Part shown: piece after piece, positions 1 to 11,463 of the stretch | How positions within the stretch are numbered: the first letter of the stretch is position 1 | Layout: the number at the start of each line of letters is the position of its first letter | From: Ilex aquifolium | Taxonomy: Eukaryota; Streptophyta; Magnoliopsida; Aquifoliales; Aquifoliaceae | Direction of reading: 5' to 3' | DNA length: 64,000 bases | NCBI GenBank assembly: GCA_951799425.1 | Contig: OX637394.1 | Coordinates: 41,093,642 to 41,157,641, forward strand | Notes under the pieces: model-generated | Told to the model about the DNA's origin: nothing | What the model saw: only the letters and a program-made list of their open reading frames with translations | The model's database searches: none | Made by a program: the position numbers and the translations under genes

Positions 1-54
1 TATATAGCATAATTTAAAATTATTGTGCTTACTTTAATCTTTGTGCGGCATAGT

Positions 55-1102
55 ATGTCTGAGCCAGGTGGAAGTACGCAAACAGATAAAAGTATACAAA
101 GGACATGGACGCAAACAGAAGAAACTCAGTTTATCGCGTCCCTAAGGGACCTTTCTATAAATGGTTGGAAGTGCCAAAACGGCACTTTTAGACCAGGGTA
201 CCTCCAAGCTTTAGAACAGAGTTTGCGAGCTGCAGTTCCTGGGTGTAAATTGCGGGCTTCCCCACACATTGAGTCTAAAATAAAGATTTGGAAAAAGAAT
301 TATAACTCCTTGTTCACGATGATGGCCACGTCCGGGTTTGGTTTTAATACCTCCGAGAATAAGATTATGGTTGATGGTGATGACATCTAGATAGAGTACT
401 TGAAGGTAGAAATAATACATTTAAATTATAGTATTGAAAAAAACAAATTTACATATGTGTTGGAATTTATTGTCTACATGTGTACTTGTATAGAAAGATA
501 GAAACGCAAAGGGCATGTGTGAGAAGTCATGGCCTTACTTCAACGATTGGGGCGTGATATTTGGTAAGGACTGTGCCACTGGGGAGTATACGGTGGATTT
601 GGAAGACATGGTGGGTGATGCTGAGGTGGAAGCTTCTATGCGTGAAACCAATAACATGGATGGACCGGTGGATTTCGGCGATGATGACCCTGCCTCACAT
701 AGCGTGAATAATCCGATTGGACAAGATGTTGGTGTTGAGCCCAGTGTTGGGACTCCATCGACTAGTAAGAAAAGAAAAGAAAATGTGACTGCTAATGTGG
801 TCGAGTCAGTAGCAAAGAGTTTGTCGGACATCTCTAAAGTGTTTGGTGACTACGTGCATGATTCTCGAAATCAACTAGACATGATAGCACACCGTGTTGG
901 GTATAATCACGATGTTGTTGAAGCACGTAGAAAAGTGAATGCCGAACTAGAAAAGATAAATGGTCTGTCCATGGTGGATAGACATGCTGCCCTTAAAATT
1001 ATTTGTTCGGACCCTGTTAACTTAGATATCTTCTTCAAATTGCCTAAGTATGAACGTCCTACTTGGGTTGGCAGACTTCTTTGGAACACACCTCGTAGTT
1101 GA
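55..1102 (+). pseudogene. Myb/SANT-like domain protein, two exons, broken by one stop
   Basis: Two exons fit a plant Myb/SANT-like (Myb_DNA-bind_3 type) protein: exon 1 at 55-405 (donor GTAGAA) and exon 2 at 494-1102 (acceptor TATAG). Exon 1 begins with the domain signature TWTQTEETQFIASL and runs to a W-rich helix (IKIWKKNYNSL). Exon 2 opens with KSWPYFNDW and a GKDCATGE block, continues through a low-complexity acidic/Ser segment, and ends with a C-terminal block (LDIFFKLPKYERPTWV) common in this family. Both exons share frame through a phase-0 intron, but a TAG at 388-390 lies where the family usually has Trp, so the reading frame is interrupted. Such proteins occur as host genes and as the second ORF of PIF/Harbinger transposons; no DDE transposase is seen nearby, so I cannot choose between them. 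Confidence is high for the family and moderate for the splice model. Confidence 0.75.
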
Positions 1103-1357
1103 TGGAGCCGACTGTGTGCTTGTTTACGGACCATTAAAAACAATGACGTTTGACTTTTTTTTGTTGATTATACTTTGATGTATGTATGAACACATATATG
1201 TAACATACATATTTTTGGTAGTGATAATGAATATGCGAATTAACTTTTACTTGAACAGATGTTACCAGTTTTAATTGGTCAATTTTATGAAGGAGATGCA
1301 TATACACTATTTTCTAGTTTTTGTTATTAACAATCAATTGTTTTGGTCTCAATAGCA

Positions 1358-1648
1358 ATGCACAGGCGGGACCGATGCTATGTCGTATTTGTAGGGCGAC
1401 AGGTTGACAATTACCATTCATGGCTAGAGTGTCATGTACATGTGCTTAGATTTCCTGGTGCACTTTTCAAGGCCTAAGATTCCTACAATGAGGCTGAGAA
1501 TGCGTTACGCAGTCACCTTGGAAGGTTGGAAACGGAAACAGGTGGTACACATGTTGATGATATTTTAGCGGAGGAGAATGCAACGTTGGATAATATTATT
1601 GAATATGTTGGAATGGAAGATGTTGTAGCACCACCTATTATTGTGTAA
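1358..1648 (+). pseudogene. RNase H1 N-terminal / Cauli_VI-like domain fragment, broken
   Basis: From the ATG at 1358 a 96-codon frame, interrupted once by TAA at 1475-1477, encodes a compact domain starting RRDRCYVVFVGRQ and containing SWLECHVHV, then a helix-rich, Glu-rich tail. The pattern (aromatic-V-V-x-VGR, then a S-W-x-E-C motif, then an F-x-G turn) is that of the small RNA/DNA hybrid-binding domain at the N terminus of eukaryotic RNase H1. The same fold occurs in caulimovirus inclusion-body proteins and in many plant transposon-derived genes. It lies between two Myb/SANT-like remnants on the same strand, so all three may come from one element or one decayed gene cluster. The assignment rests on recalled motif spacing only. 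Confidence 0.5.
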
Positions 1649-1965
1649 AGATGTGCATATCAACGAGATATTATGTGGTGCATTATTAGTGTTATGATGT
1701 TTTTTTGGGGTGTAATACTAACCCATGTTGTGTACTTTTTTTTGGGTAGATTTGGATGACGATTCACAGTTTTTAAAGTTCTTTTTTAGTATGTATGGGG
1801 AATTGTACCGAGCTATAACGTAATCTTGAGTATTATGAAAACTGTGATGTAACTTGGTTAGTAAGGGCAATGTAATTTTGGAATTGTTGATTATCCACCT
1901 ATGTAAAATGAAATCACTTGTTTGTGATATTTTAACATTTTGAGCATTTCGTCTAATTGTAGCAA

Positions 1966-2592
1966 TTGTTTCTGATTGATGCATCTAATTTGAAGTTGCA
2001 AATGTGTTACGTAGGGATGAAGATTCCAAATATGAGTGCAAATGAAACTCAAGTGATGATTGATACATTAATTGAATACAAACATCGGAACCTATTACCT
2101 CATCACAGAAGATTGCACAAGAAAAACTTGGAACGATTGTTAGAGGTCCTAAACAGGCGTCTGCCAGGCTTTAGCCTGACATTGAGCGAGGTATTACAGA
2201 TGATATTTTTTTGGGAGCGAATTTATTTCACAATTTCAGATTTGTTGGAGACGGGTAAATTTTCTTGGGACAATCGCAATAAGTGTGTCATCAAATGAGA
2301 TGTGGAGGGCTCGAATGAATACTTAGATGTAAGTGTTCATCATTATTTTCAGTGAGATTTACATCCTTTTTTTTTTGTACGAAATTTTTTTAAACTATTT
2401 GTTGTTTACATCATGCGGGATGAACCATTTGTTGTAGAATACTGTCTAGACCCACAGCCTAACTACCAATATTTTGAAGTCATTTTCAAAAATGATGTTC
2501 CACCATCAGGCGGACAAACTTCAGATAGTGTAGGATCCTCTCCATCGGTGAATTCCGCCCCAATCGTCGATGTTATAGTCATTGACGATTGA
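1966..2592 (+). pseudogene. Second Myb/SANT-like domain remnant
   Basis: A second, more diverged Myb/SANT-like region. The stretch at 2000-2298 has the helix pattern ETQVMIDTLIEYKHRN, then LERLLEVLNRRLPGF, then FSWDNRNKCV, which parallels exon 1 of the gene at 55-1102. TGA at 2296-2298 interrupts it before a donor-like GTAAGT at 2331. A following open stretch from the ATG at 2413 to TGA at 2590-2592 (MRDEPFVVEYCLDPQPNYQ, then a Pro/Ser-rich tail ending VIVIDD) occupies the place of a second exon. The exon-intron layout and the decay resemble the first copy, suggesting related but old paralogs or element ORFs. Confidence 0.5.
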
Positions 2593-2663
2593 TGTTTTCC
2601 AATAACCCCAATCTCGATACAGAAGTAACATCTACAAGTCATGACTGTCATTTAAGCTTCTAT

Positions 2664-3090
2664 GTAACAACCTAGTATTGTGAACTACTACATGTTTTAT
2701 TTTACTTGTGTTACCCATATTGCCATTTGGTTGTGGTGGCGGGTCTTCAAATCAAGGCAAAGTGTATGCCTTATTTTGTTGCTGAGGGTATCAAATTGTC
2801 AATTTGTGTGTGGTTTCATGCACGACTTTAAAATTGAGACCTTTTGTTTGACAAAAAATGTCGTTTTAAGATTCTAGGTAACAACCTAATATTCTGAACT
2901 ACTACATGTTATAATTTTGATGTTTTAAAGACATATTGCCATTTGGTTGTGGTGGATGGTCTTCAAATCAAGGCAAAGTGTATGCATTATTCTGTTGTTG
3001 AGGGTATCTAATTATCAATTTGTGCGTTGTGTTATGCATGACCTAAAAATTGAGACCTTTTGTAAGAGATTGTCGGTTTTTATGTACAAG
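2664..3090 (+). repeat. Two-copy tandem repeat, 214-bp period
   Basis: The block starting GTAACAACCTA at 2664 is repeated from 2878. Shared landmarks are CTACTACATGTT, CATATTGCCATTTGGTTGTGGTGG, CTTCAAATCAAGGCAAAGTGTATG and AAATTGAGACCTTTTGT. The copies have diverged by scattered substitutions and a few indels. No coding function is apparent. Confidence 0.85.
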
Positions 3091-3129
3091 AAAAATATTT
3101 TTAGATTTCAATTATGTGTGTTGGAGCTA

Positions 3130-3590
3130 TGATGTTATTTCCAAGAGAGCTGCACTGGGGATCGTCCTCAGAAATCCCCAAGTGATGTAATTGAAGGGAG
3201 AGCGGAAACTTTAACAACATTTTTGAGTCTTTTCTCTAAGGTAGCTACAGTTCGAGATGTTTGATTCATGGCAGCAACATTACAGATTCCTCATGTTTTG
3301 GTGGAAAGTGATAATCAGGAAGTGATGAAGTTGATCAGCTCCAGTGAAGAAACACCCCCATGGAAAATTTAAGCTTTCATAATAGATATCCGAGCAATTT
3401 CCAAGGAGTGGGAGATACCTTTCAGATACCAGCCAATGGAATCTAATCAGGCAAATCACCAGGTTGCTAGATCCATGTTAAAATAGTCTTTACCATTTAA
3501 CTGGATGACTAATATCCAAGAGGATTTTTAGAATACATTGAGGCAGGCCTCAATGTTGGTGGTTTCAGTTATCAGAATTTTAATGTTCAA
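3130..3590 (+). pseudogene. Decayed RVT_3-type RNase H fragment (LINE-like)
   Basis: Translation in one frame from about 3270 gives AATLQIPHVLVESDNQEVM, a run of about 20 residues, a stop, then IDIRAISKEWEIPFRYQP and ANHQVARSML followed by another stop. This is the pattern of the RVT_3 RNase H domain that ends many plant non-LTR retrotransposon polyproteins (V-x-ESD core; N-x-x-A-x-x-x-A near the C terminus). A weaker upstream piece (RAALGIVLRN, about 3150) sits in another frame. Several stops and a shift show that it is inactive. No poly-A tail or RT domain is visible, so it is a fragment. It could instead derive from a decayed host RVT_3 gene. Confidence 0.65.
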
Positions 3591-3639
3591 GAATACGTCG
3601 AAACTGATCCTGTATAATTTTAATTTTTCGTACAAAATA

Positions 3640-4677
3640 TTAAAATTATGTATTTTTTAAGTGGATTCGACAAAATTTAATTCGGTCTAACTCCAATATA
3701 AAGTAAATATTTTCTATTATCCGGTCGAAATGGCTTAAACATTTCCTTACCAGTACAGAACAAATGGCTCAAACAATCTATTGAAAACACAAATAATGAG
3801 ATATTAGGATAAGTCACATTCCAAGTAAATAAGTAATATGCATTTCCCCCATTGATGCAATGTATTACTAAGCAGAACACCACCAACAGAGGCCACACAC
3901 CCTTCATCTTCTCTCTCTCTCTGTCTATCTCCCCCCCCCCCCCCCCCCCCCACTCAGTCAAGAAACATTATACCTTTACACAAAATCGAAACAAATGAGT
4001 GAACTTTGAACTAAGAACACTTACACAAACCTCTCTCTCTCTCTCTCTCAACTGAACAAATATTATAACTTTAAAAAAAATAGAAACAAACAAGCATGTG
4101 AACAGAGATCTATCACACATACCTCTGTCTTCTTTCTTCATGCCTCTCCGTTTTTGGTTTTGCTTTCACTGGTTTTCCTTTATCTGCTGAATAGAGAGGT
4201 TGGGACTCTCTCTTCTTGGGATCTCAGAATTTTATCTTCTGCAACAAATTTGGGAAGACAAACAATGTCTATTGGAATTACACTCTGTTGTTTCCCTTCT
4301 GAATCACAGGCTTTCCAAATGCTCGATATTCCTCTTCTACCATGATCTGGACCTCTTATCATTCTTTTTCTATATACGCTGCATATCATCATTGGGAAGA
4401 ATTTTCGTGGTCTTTGGTTTGAAGGAGGAAAGAAAAATCAGAGACCTTAGGAAATCTATGGTTCATACTTTCATAAAATTTTCCTGAATCTAACTACCTA
4501 CCATTCGAATTACTATATATCTTATAGAGAACACTTATCAATTGCCCCTTCATTTTCTTGATCAGACGCGTTATCAGACTCCTAAGCTCCCTTTTTACAT
4601 GTCCCTTCATCTCCTTATCAGGCGACTGAGAAGGGTTAGTATCAGGCCTTCTCAGCTGCCTTATCTCTAATGCTTTC

Positions 4678-4727
<50 letters not shown>

Positions 4728-5890
4728 TCTTTGTCTTTGTCTCTGTCTGATGCAGAAGCCGAAGCATCTGGAACTCTCTCCGCAATTTGCAAGGGAAGAT
4801 GATCAATTTAACCAACTTAAAATCCAGTAAATATGGTAGTGGTTTGGTTTTTTTGCACTTTACCCCGTCATTATTCAGAATTAGCACATAACTCTTTTAT
4901 ACTTTTGAACTAATTTGCTACCGTTATAAATTCTCTCACAATTGACAGAATGTAGCATGGAAGCTCATGATTTGAGAGTAAGTGTGTGAAAATATTTGGT
5001 CTACCTCAACTTTGAATAAAATGGTTTGGGTCTCATTCAAAAATAATAATTGTTCTGTGGTGTTGCGTCTCATTATATTTTAAAATTTTAAGATCTTAAA
5101 AAGTTTTTGCTCATCCACTTGTTTCCTTATACAAGAAATCTAAAAAAAATTAACATTTGTATTAAAGCAACATATTTTAAATTGACATGATGTGTGCTAG
5201 TGCTTCATGCAAGAATATTAAAATGCCCTACCATTTTGGATAATAAATTGCATTTCGGTGATTGAAAATATTTAATATGGTTTGGATTAATTTTGTTATT
5301 TATTGAAAATAAACAATTAATTTTTATTTTTAAACACACAACTTTGGATTTTCTAGAAATAAACAAATAACGACTTAGGCTTAAGTTGTATCGATATGTG
5401 TATTGTTTTTGTGTTGGAAATTTTTTTTTTTTCCATTATACATATGATTCTTGTGATTAAAAGTTTGTACAAATTAAATTAAATAAATGAACACAATATT
5501 TATTGCAATATTTTATAAAAATGTGTAATTTATTGGTTTAAATTTTTATTGTCGTAAAAAAGACAATAAAATAAGATTTGACTTTTTTTTCATTCTATTC
5601 CAAATATGGTATAGGATTGGATCACATTATTTTACACAATGGTGAAATGATCATTTTAGTATATTTTATCTTCACATGTTAATGGGGCCCACAAACCAAA
5701 TTAAACTTATCCAAAGATGGGATAGAATTTGAATATCATATTTATAATCCTTAAATCCGGATCACTTTGCATTGGATTGGATTGGGTTCGGATCCAAATC
5801 CAATCCAATCTGATCCTTACCATGATCCAAACACCACCTCGGAGTTTCGGGTTTCGAACATGAAAGTCGGTCGTCTGTGACTGTAATTTC
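3640..5890. other. Intergenic AT-rich stretch with microsatellites, no gene seen
   Basis: Only short unconvincing open frames lie here. Notable content: CT repeats and an 18-base run of C at about 3908-3951 that ends near CACTCAGTCAAG, another CT tract at 4032-4048, and a longer (CT)n at 4682-4723 followed by TTTGTC repeats. The rest is AT-rich with no splice-compatible coding signal. Confidence 0.6.
4682..4740. repeat. (CT)n microsatellite with (TTTGTC)n tail
   Basis: About 21 CT dinucleotides are followed by three CTTTGT hexamers. Simple-sequence repeat, probably polymorphic between individuals. Confidence 0.95.
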
Positions 5891-5896
5891 ATCCTA

Positions 5897-6292
5897 TTAG
5901 AGCATCTCCAACAATAGTAGCTATTTTAGCTACCCAAAAAACAACTTTTTCTATTTTAGCTACTCACTTTTTTAATACACACTCCAACAGATTCTCTATA
6001 TTTTTAACTACTCCTTTTAAATATTATTTATCATCCCTTTTGTATTATATTTTTTGGGAATAGTGAAAGGGAGAAAGAGAGAGAATGGAAGAAATGAGAG
6101 GAAGAGAGAGAAAATAATATATATTTATGTTTACATATTGCTACAGTGATGCTCTATATTTAGAGCATCACTGTAGCAAAAATGCATTATAGCTATTATG
6201 AAGAGCATCTGTTGGAGCATGAATAGTGGTTTTGGTTAGCTAAATTATACATATTTTGGGCATTTGAAGCATCTGTTGGAGATGCTCTAGGG
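5897..6292. mobile_element. MITE, family 1 copy 1 (TAGAGCATCTCC ends)
   Basis: The left end TAGAGCATCTCCAACA (from 5898) and the right end TTGGAGATGCTCTA (to 6289) form a terminal inverted repeat; a TA at each edge would fit a TA target duplication. The interior has no coding capacity and contains a perfect 19-bp-arm hairpin at 6138-6179. A second, decayed copy lies at 11464-11785. The right end is 68 bp upstream of the ATG at 6358, so the element probably lies in the promoter or 5' leader of that gene. Superfamily is not settled from sequence alone. Confidence 0.8.
6138..6179. repeat. Perfect hairpin, 19-bp arms, 4-nt loop
   Basis: TTGCTACAGTGATGCTCTA (6138-6156), loop TATT, then its exact reverse complement (6161-6179). 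It sits inside the MITE at 5897-6292. In copy 2 the same site (about 11705-11750) is decayed but recognisable as TTGCTACAATGGTAC and GGTATCACTGTAACAA. Confidence 0.95.
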
Positions 6293-6357
6293 CATATAAT
6301 TAATTACTTCTCTTCTCTCTCTAATTCGGACAGTGGTGAACCGAAGAACAACGGAAA

Positions 6358-9300
6358 ATGAAGGTAGCTCCGAATGTAATTTTCCTATTCAAAGACGCCG
6401 ACGGCTGTGGCACGGCAATCGCAGACGCTCTACAACCAAACCCTAATTCCACCTTGAAAAGATTGTAAGTTTCAGATTTTTCCTTGTTCACAGCACATCT
6501 TACAAGATCAGTAATGAAAATCAACGATTCTGTTGATCATTTGCAGGGAAGACTCGTTCGAGCTGTCGTTGGAGTGTTACGGAATCAAAGATCGTAAAGC
6601 GTCTGGAAATATCGTCCACTTTGTCGATGATAATGGCCTTTTTCAGGTAATAGCTCTAAATCAAGATGCTAAAAATTGTCATATGTGTCGAATTTTATTG
6701 CGTGTGTGTGTCTGTGTTTTCTTTGGTTTTTTTTTTGTGTGTGTGTGTGTGTGGGGGGGGGGCAGGACTTGACGAGGTATAATCTCGAGGAATCGACATT
6801 GATATATTGAGATTGGAACAGATTGACGTCAGAGATGCAAATCGAGTTAGTTAGGCTAGTAAAAGTATAAAATGGCGGTCGAATGCACTAGACTTCTGTC
6901 ACTTCGGGGCCTGGGAGGGTAAGATGTTTATGTGACTCGAACCTGGACGCTCAAGTCACAATAGCATGGAGGAGTTTTTAGGGTTACGGAGCTAGGAAGC
7001 AAATTAGATACTGGTTCAATTAAGGAGCATGGTCTTGTTGGGTTTGGATTCTTTTCAGTTTCTAACTGTCGTGATTGTACATTTTGAAGCATATAAATGG
7101 GGACCTGGTGTGGGATTCTGAAGATCCCAAATGCAATGTTTAGGTCTTTTTTTTCACGGGAACCACTTATTACGCCTAAATTCACGATTGGTAATTGCTT
7201 TTTACACAACTGGACGAGAATTACTACTGGAGAGTGGCCTTGATCATTTATCAGGGTTGAATGGTATAAGGGACTCTTTTTCTTTTTATTTGTTAGATTG
7301 AACCAATATATGACATTTGCTGAACAATTGGTGTCAAAGACGCCCAATAGATGTTATGGCTCGCATAGAATGGGTGGCTTCAAAACTTTGTGGCAGTAAC
7401 TGTGTGGTGGTGTGTGCATGAGACGGCTCTGGGTGTGATTTACTCTAGGTTTGGTTCTTATGTGCCTTTGTCTCGTATAATACCCTATTGCTTTCGTAAA
7501 ATAGGACAAACATGCTGCATGTTCTAGAAGCAACTTTTGTTCTTTTTGCCTTGTTCCCCCAGCCCCCTCTTTTCTCACTACTTCAGGTGTACTTGAGAGT
7601 ACATCTACCTCAACCACATGGGTCACTGGTATCAAAGTTTCAGTGTGATTGTCATCACTATATTTAGCAAGGTTTTATAGTGTCTTTCATACTTTTCAGG
7701 TGTCTGTGTTGCTTTTGCAAATTTATGACCCTCCAATATTGGCATGTGCTATCAATGAAGTTCTAGCATCAATAGCAGCAGATAATTTGTCAACTATGCC
7801 CACAATAGTTTCCCCATTCATTGTGACAGCATCAAAGCTTAAGCTAGAAAATGGAAGTCGAGTAATCAACAATCAAGTTTCACTATATGGTACACAAGTG
7901 GGTCCAGAAACAGACATTATGCAGGCCATTTCCTCCAAGATTCAAAAACCACCATCATCACTGCAGATTCATCATGAACCATTGGCCTGTTTTCTTCAGT
8001 TGGTCCGTGCCTTGAAGATGCCAACCTACTTTCTCATTGGACAAGCTGGGCAACGCCTGTCACATAAAACTTCAGGAGAAGAGCTTGAGGTACTTTATCT
8101 TCAATTATTGCAATCAGTTAATTATAAATGCCAAGAAATAGATACACTTCGATCGAAGATATGGAAGTAAAGGTTAATAGTGTTTCAGTATATCAACCTG
8201 CGATATGAAAAGGACCACAAAAGGTACTCAGTGCTTTCTAGTTCACGCATTGCTGTTTTTCAATCTCTCCCTAAATGAAGTTTGTATGTATGTGAATATA
8301 TTTCTAACATTGTTGTCTTTTGTGGCTGATCTATGTCCTGCAATCATTCTTGATTCATTCTTTCCAAGTCCCATGCCTTCAAAATGTTGCTCATGTCTCT
8401 GATAGTTATAGTTGAGGGTTGCTATATCACTGTATCTTAATAAGCATCATTTATGTGGACGAAGTGCTGCACCGTAGTAGAAGAAGAGTAGTTAGAAGTT
8501 GCAATGTGTCAGGATTATGTCGACTGTTTGCTGTTGATGATTATGTATACTTGTTAGTGAGAACAATAGTCTCTGTCTACACTTGGCTTTTAAAAAAAAT
8601 TGTTATTTCTTTTTATTGAATTATTGGGCCAGGACATGTCCCCCCCTGTTGCCTGTTCCTAGTCTAAGATGCAAACATAGACTGTAAAGGTAAAGCTCGG
8701 ATGGAAAGACTTCAGCGTTACTACCTCAAGGTCTTCAATTGGACTCTTGAATGAGAGCCCTGGTTTACTATGTGCATGGTTTGTGGGAATTGTATGTAAT
8801 TAAGTTTGGTTTTTAGGCACAAGTCCAAAGGGTGTGTGGTTGGGATGGTTCTACATTTCGTAAAAAGAACAGGTGCAAAATCTTTTATAAATGATTAAAC
8901 ATCGCTTTGAGAATTCAAGTTTGTCTTGAGAGTTGAGATCCCTTATTTGAAAAGTAAGAATTGTCCATCCAAAAAACTAAATTGATTGATCCGAGTTTTT
9001 TTAACAAGTTACATTACGCAGCTGGCCGAGCTGGTTGGCTCTAGTGTTGCCAGCCAGGAAGTTAAACAGCTGCACACATGAAATTGAGTGGCACAAAACT
9101 AGCTCTTGACTGCTGGAGTTTGAGCAGGCAAGATTGATAGTGCTGTACATCTTCTCTAGTTAAATGACAAGCTATTTTACATGGGCAGTCCAAATGTGGC
9201 CCACATCCTAGAAGCAGGTGTTATCGAACATAGACCAATAAAACTGGAAGTTGAAACACTTTCATATTGCTAGGAGTGGTATACATTCTTTCCTATGATA

Positions 9301-9849
9301 TGCAGGTCCTACATGGACATTTTAAGTAGAAACCTTGTATGTTCATTAGATGATCACATTTGATGACTTGATAGCTCCATTGTGTTTAAATACCCCGGTG
9401 TTGAAGGTCTAAAAATCTGAATCATATACACACACCCATGTGTGAAATACTCAAGTGCACACCAATCAACTTCTAACCTTAAATATTTTTGGGGGCTTTA
9501 CTTGGTTTCCTTGTCAACATCTACACTTGGCCACTTTCGTGCAATAAGCAAGTTGGTTTCCAGCTTCCTTAATGAAAGCCCTAATTCCCATAGGCATACT
9601 TCCTACGTTTCACTTTGCTTTGTGCAGGAGTGTTTGCATGCACCTTCCTTTTCTTTTCTTTGTATGTTGGTCACTTCATATCATCACTTCTTATCTGATT
9701 ATATCTTGTTTATAATTTAGGTAATCTGTGAGATAGGAGAGCTTTTGGCAAGCACCTTATCCCTGTGCTTTATCAGAGAGAGTATTACATGGAATCCGAC
9801 CAAGACAACAAGGAACAACGAGGAGCCATGGCGTGCATTATATGGTTGA
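6358..9849 (+). CDS. Conserved plant protein of unknown function, 4 exons, 241 aa
   Basis: Exons: 6358-6464, 6547-6646, 7700-8089, 9721-9849; all junctions are GT-AG and the joined length (726 nt) is a whole number of codons. The start is the first ATG after the MITE, opening MKVAPNVIFLFKDADG. Conserved-looking blocks are SFELSLECYGIKDRKASGN with HFVDDNG (residues 35-68), a hydrophobic strand VSVLLLQIYDPPILACAINEV (70-90), and HHEPLACFLQLVRALKMP followed by TYFLIGQAG (about 163-189). The C terminus is EIGELLAS...EEPWRALYG. No signal peptide or membrane span is evident. From memory this is a single-copy plant family without a characterised member. The late 'hydrophobic helix, KxP, strand' layout loosely recalls proteasome assembly chaperone 1, which is only a guess. 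Introns 2 and 3 exceed 1 kb and hold no recognised element. Gene model confidence is high, function unknown. Confidence 0.87.
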
Positions 9850-11463
9850 ACCTTGCGTGTTTGAGAGCATCAGGAGCCATAGCATAGCCAACCATTTGAG
9901 GCATTTGCTTGATAAACCTTTGGCCTTAACAATTTATACTTTAGTTTCACGAATTCTGTGGAGGAAGGAGGTGCCTAGCTGTGAGGTAATTGTTCGTTAT
10001 AAACTCGTTGCTAAATGCTGGACAGCAACCCATGGAGGTGGCATAAGTAAGACTCCCAAGTAGAAGCCTTGTTTTTCATGGATGGCACAGTGAAAAACGA
10101 GTAACTAGAGCCCATCTGTTATCAAGCAATGCTCAAAGCTCTTCAATGAGACCCCAGAAAAAATCTTCAATGAACTTTTTAGATGCATACGTTATGAATC
10201 TTGTACTCACAAGACTGTTACATGGTATTTAGCAAATTTAGGATAAAAAACGGTGATGGTCAGTATGTGTTTTGTCTCGTGTCTGACCCTAGTCTTTATT
10301 ATTTTGGTTGTGCTAAAGTTTTCAGTTCGATTCTGATCTTGTTGAAAACAGGGTTGAAGTTGTTTACAGAACCATCGTTTTTTTACTAAGTCAATGATAT
10401 TAGAAACCTTAGGGAGTGAATTGGCACAATCAAAACAGAATGGATTTCTCAGATACAGACGGATGGAAGGCACTGTTTTATATGGGAGAGAGAGTTGACA
10501 AATTAGATCACTTTTGTCAACAAACATGCATCAGTTTCTACCAAACAGAGTCCAAGTTTCATAAATCACCCTAATTTTTTTATCTTACTTTTTAAATGGT
10601 ACAATGACAATAAAAAAAATAAAAGGGAAGGAGGAATCACTTTATTTTTTTATGTTACTTTTTAAATGGTACGATGATAATATAAAAAAAAAAAAAGAAA
10701 AAGAAAGAGGAAGAAGGAGGGGGACGAAAAGGAATATGTGCAATGCAATGAGTTTTTTGGCCGGCGACGGTGTATAGTTGTAAGGAGCGAAATTCGTACA
10801 CATCGATGGATGGAAAGTAGGATTACATTCACTTGCTTACTGCCCTCCTCCATAATAACAAAGTGGAAAGTAAGGCCCACCTCCATAACCACATGAGAGG
10901 GTAACGAGATTCAATTAGATGGTCACGTTTCTTCGAGAATAATTTTTCCTTAATTTGAAAACATGTTTCGAGAGTCCAAATATAAACAAGGCAAGCCCAA
11001 AAGAGGAATTTCCTCTTGCATCAATGTTGTGATGAACATGGGATGATGTCCTTTATGGATGTTTTTTTTTGTTGATATGATCTGAAAAGATGTAATCCGG
11101 AAGTTGGCCAATAGTTTCAAATCGATTGTTGATTCCCTTGTTCATCTCATTTCCTATCTATTTTTTTGTCTTTGTGCACATTTCAAAATAATTCATTGTG
11201 CCTTAGTATAATAAGCCCCTCTAGAAAAAAAAGTGTTGAGGACGAATTTTGATAATCTATAATATAAAATAAGGTAGATTTTAATAAGTCTATTCAATTG
11301 TTTCAAATAAATTCATCTAACGACCACCAAAATTTCTTTCAAAACCATTCACATTAAATTTCTCCTTCAAATTCATCACTTATCACTTACATTGCACCGT
11401 GCCTTCAGACAGGAGGCATCTTAGTATAATACCTAATAGGATGAAAAATTAGCCTACCCCCAC
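9850..11463. other. 3' flank of the 241-aa gene and spacer, nothing recognised
   Basis: Probably includes the 3' UTR up to about 10400. An imperfect direct duplication at 10571-10620 and 10644-10690 (TTTTTATxTTACTTTTTAAATGGTACxATGA, then a purine-rich AAAAAAGAAA tract) is the only visible structure. No coding signal. Confidence 0.5.

Noticed and set aside
3677..3961. Open frame with a Gly-rich start on the - strand
   Set aside because: The Gly run is the poly-C tract read in reverse; no domain or splice support.
4154..4487. Overlapping short open frames before the CT microsatellite
   Set aside because: No motif, no consistent frame and no splice partners.
9442..9720. Open frame running into exon 4 of the 241-aa gene
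   Set aside because: It lies in intron 3 and the exon starts after the acceptor at 9720; the upstream part has no coding look.
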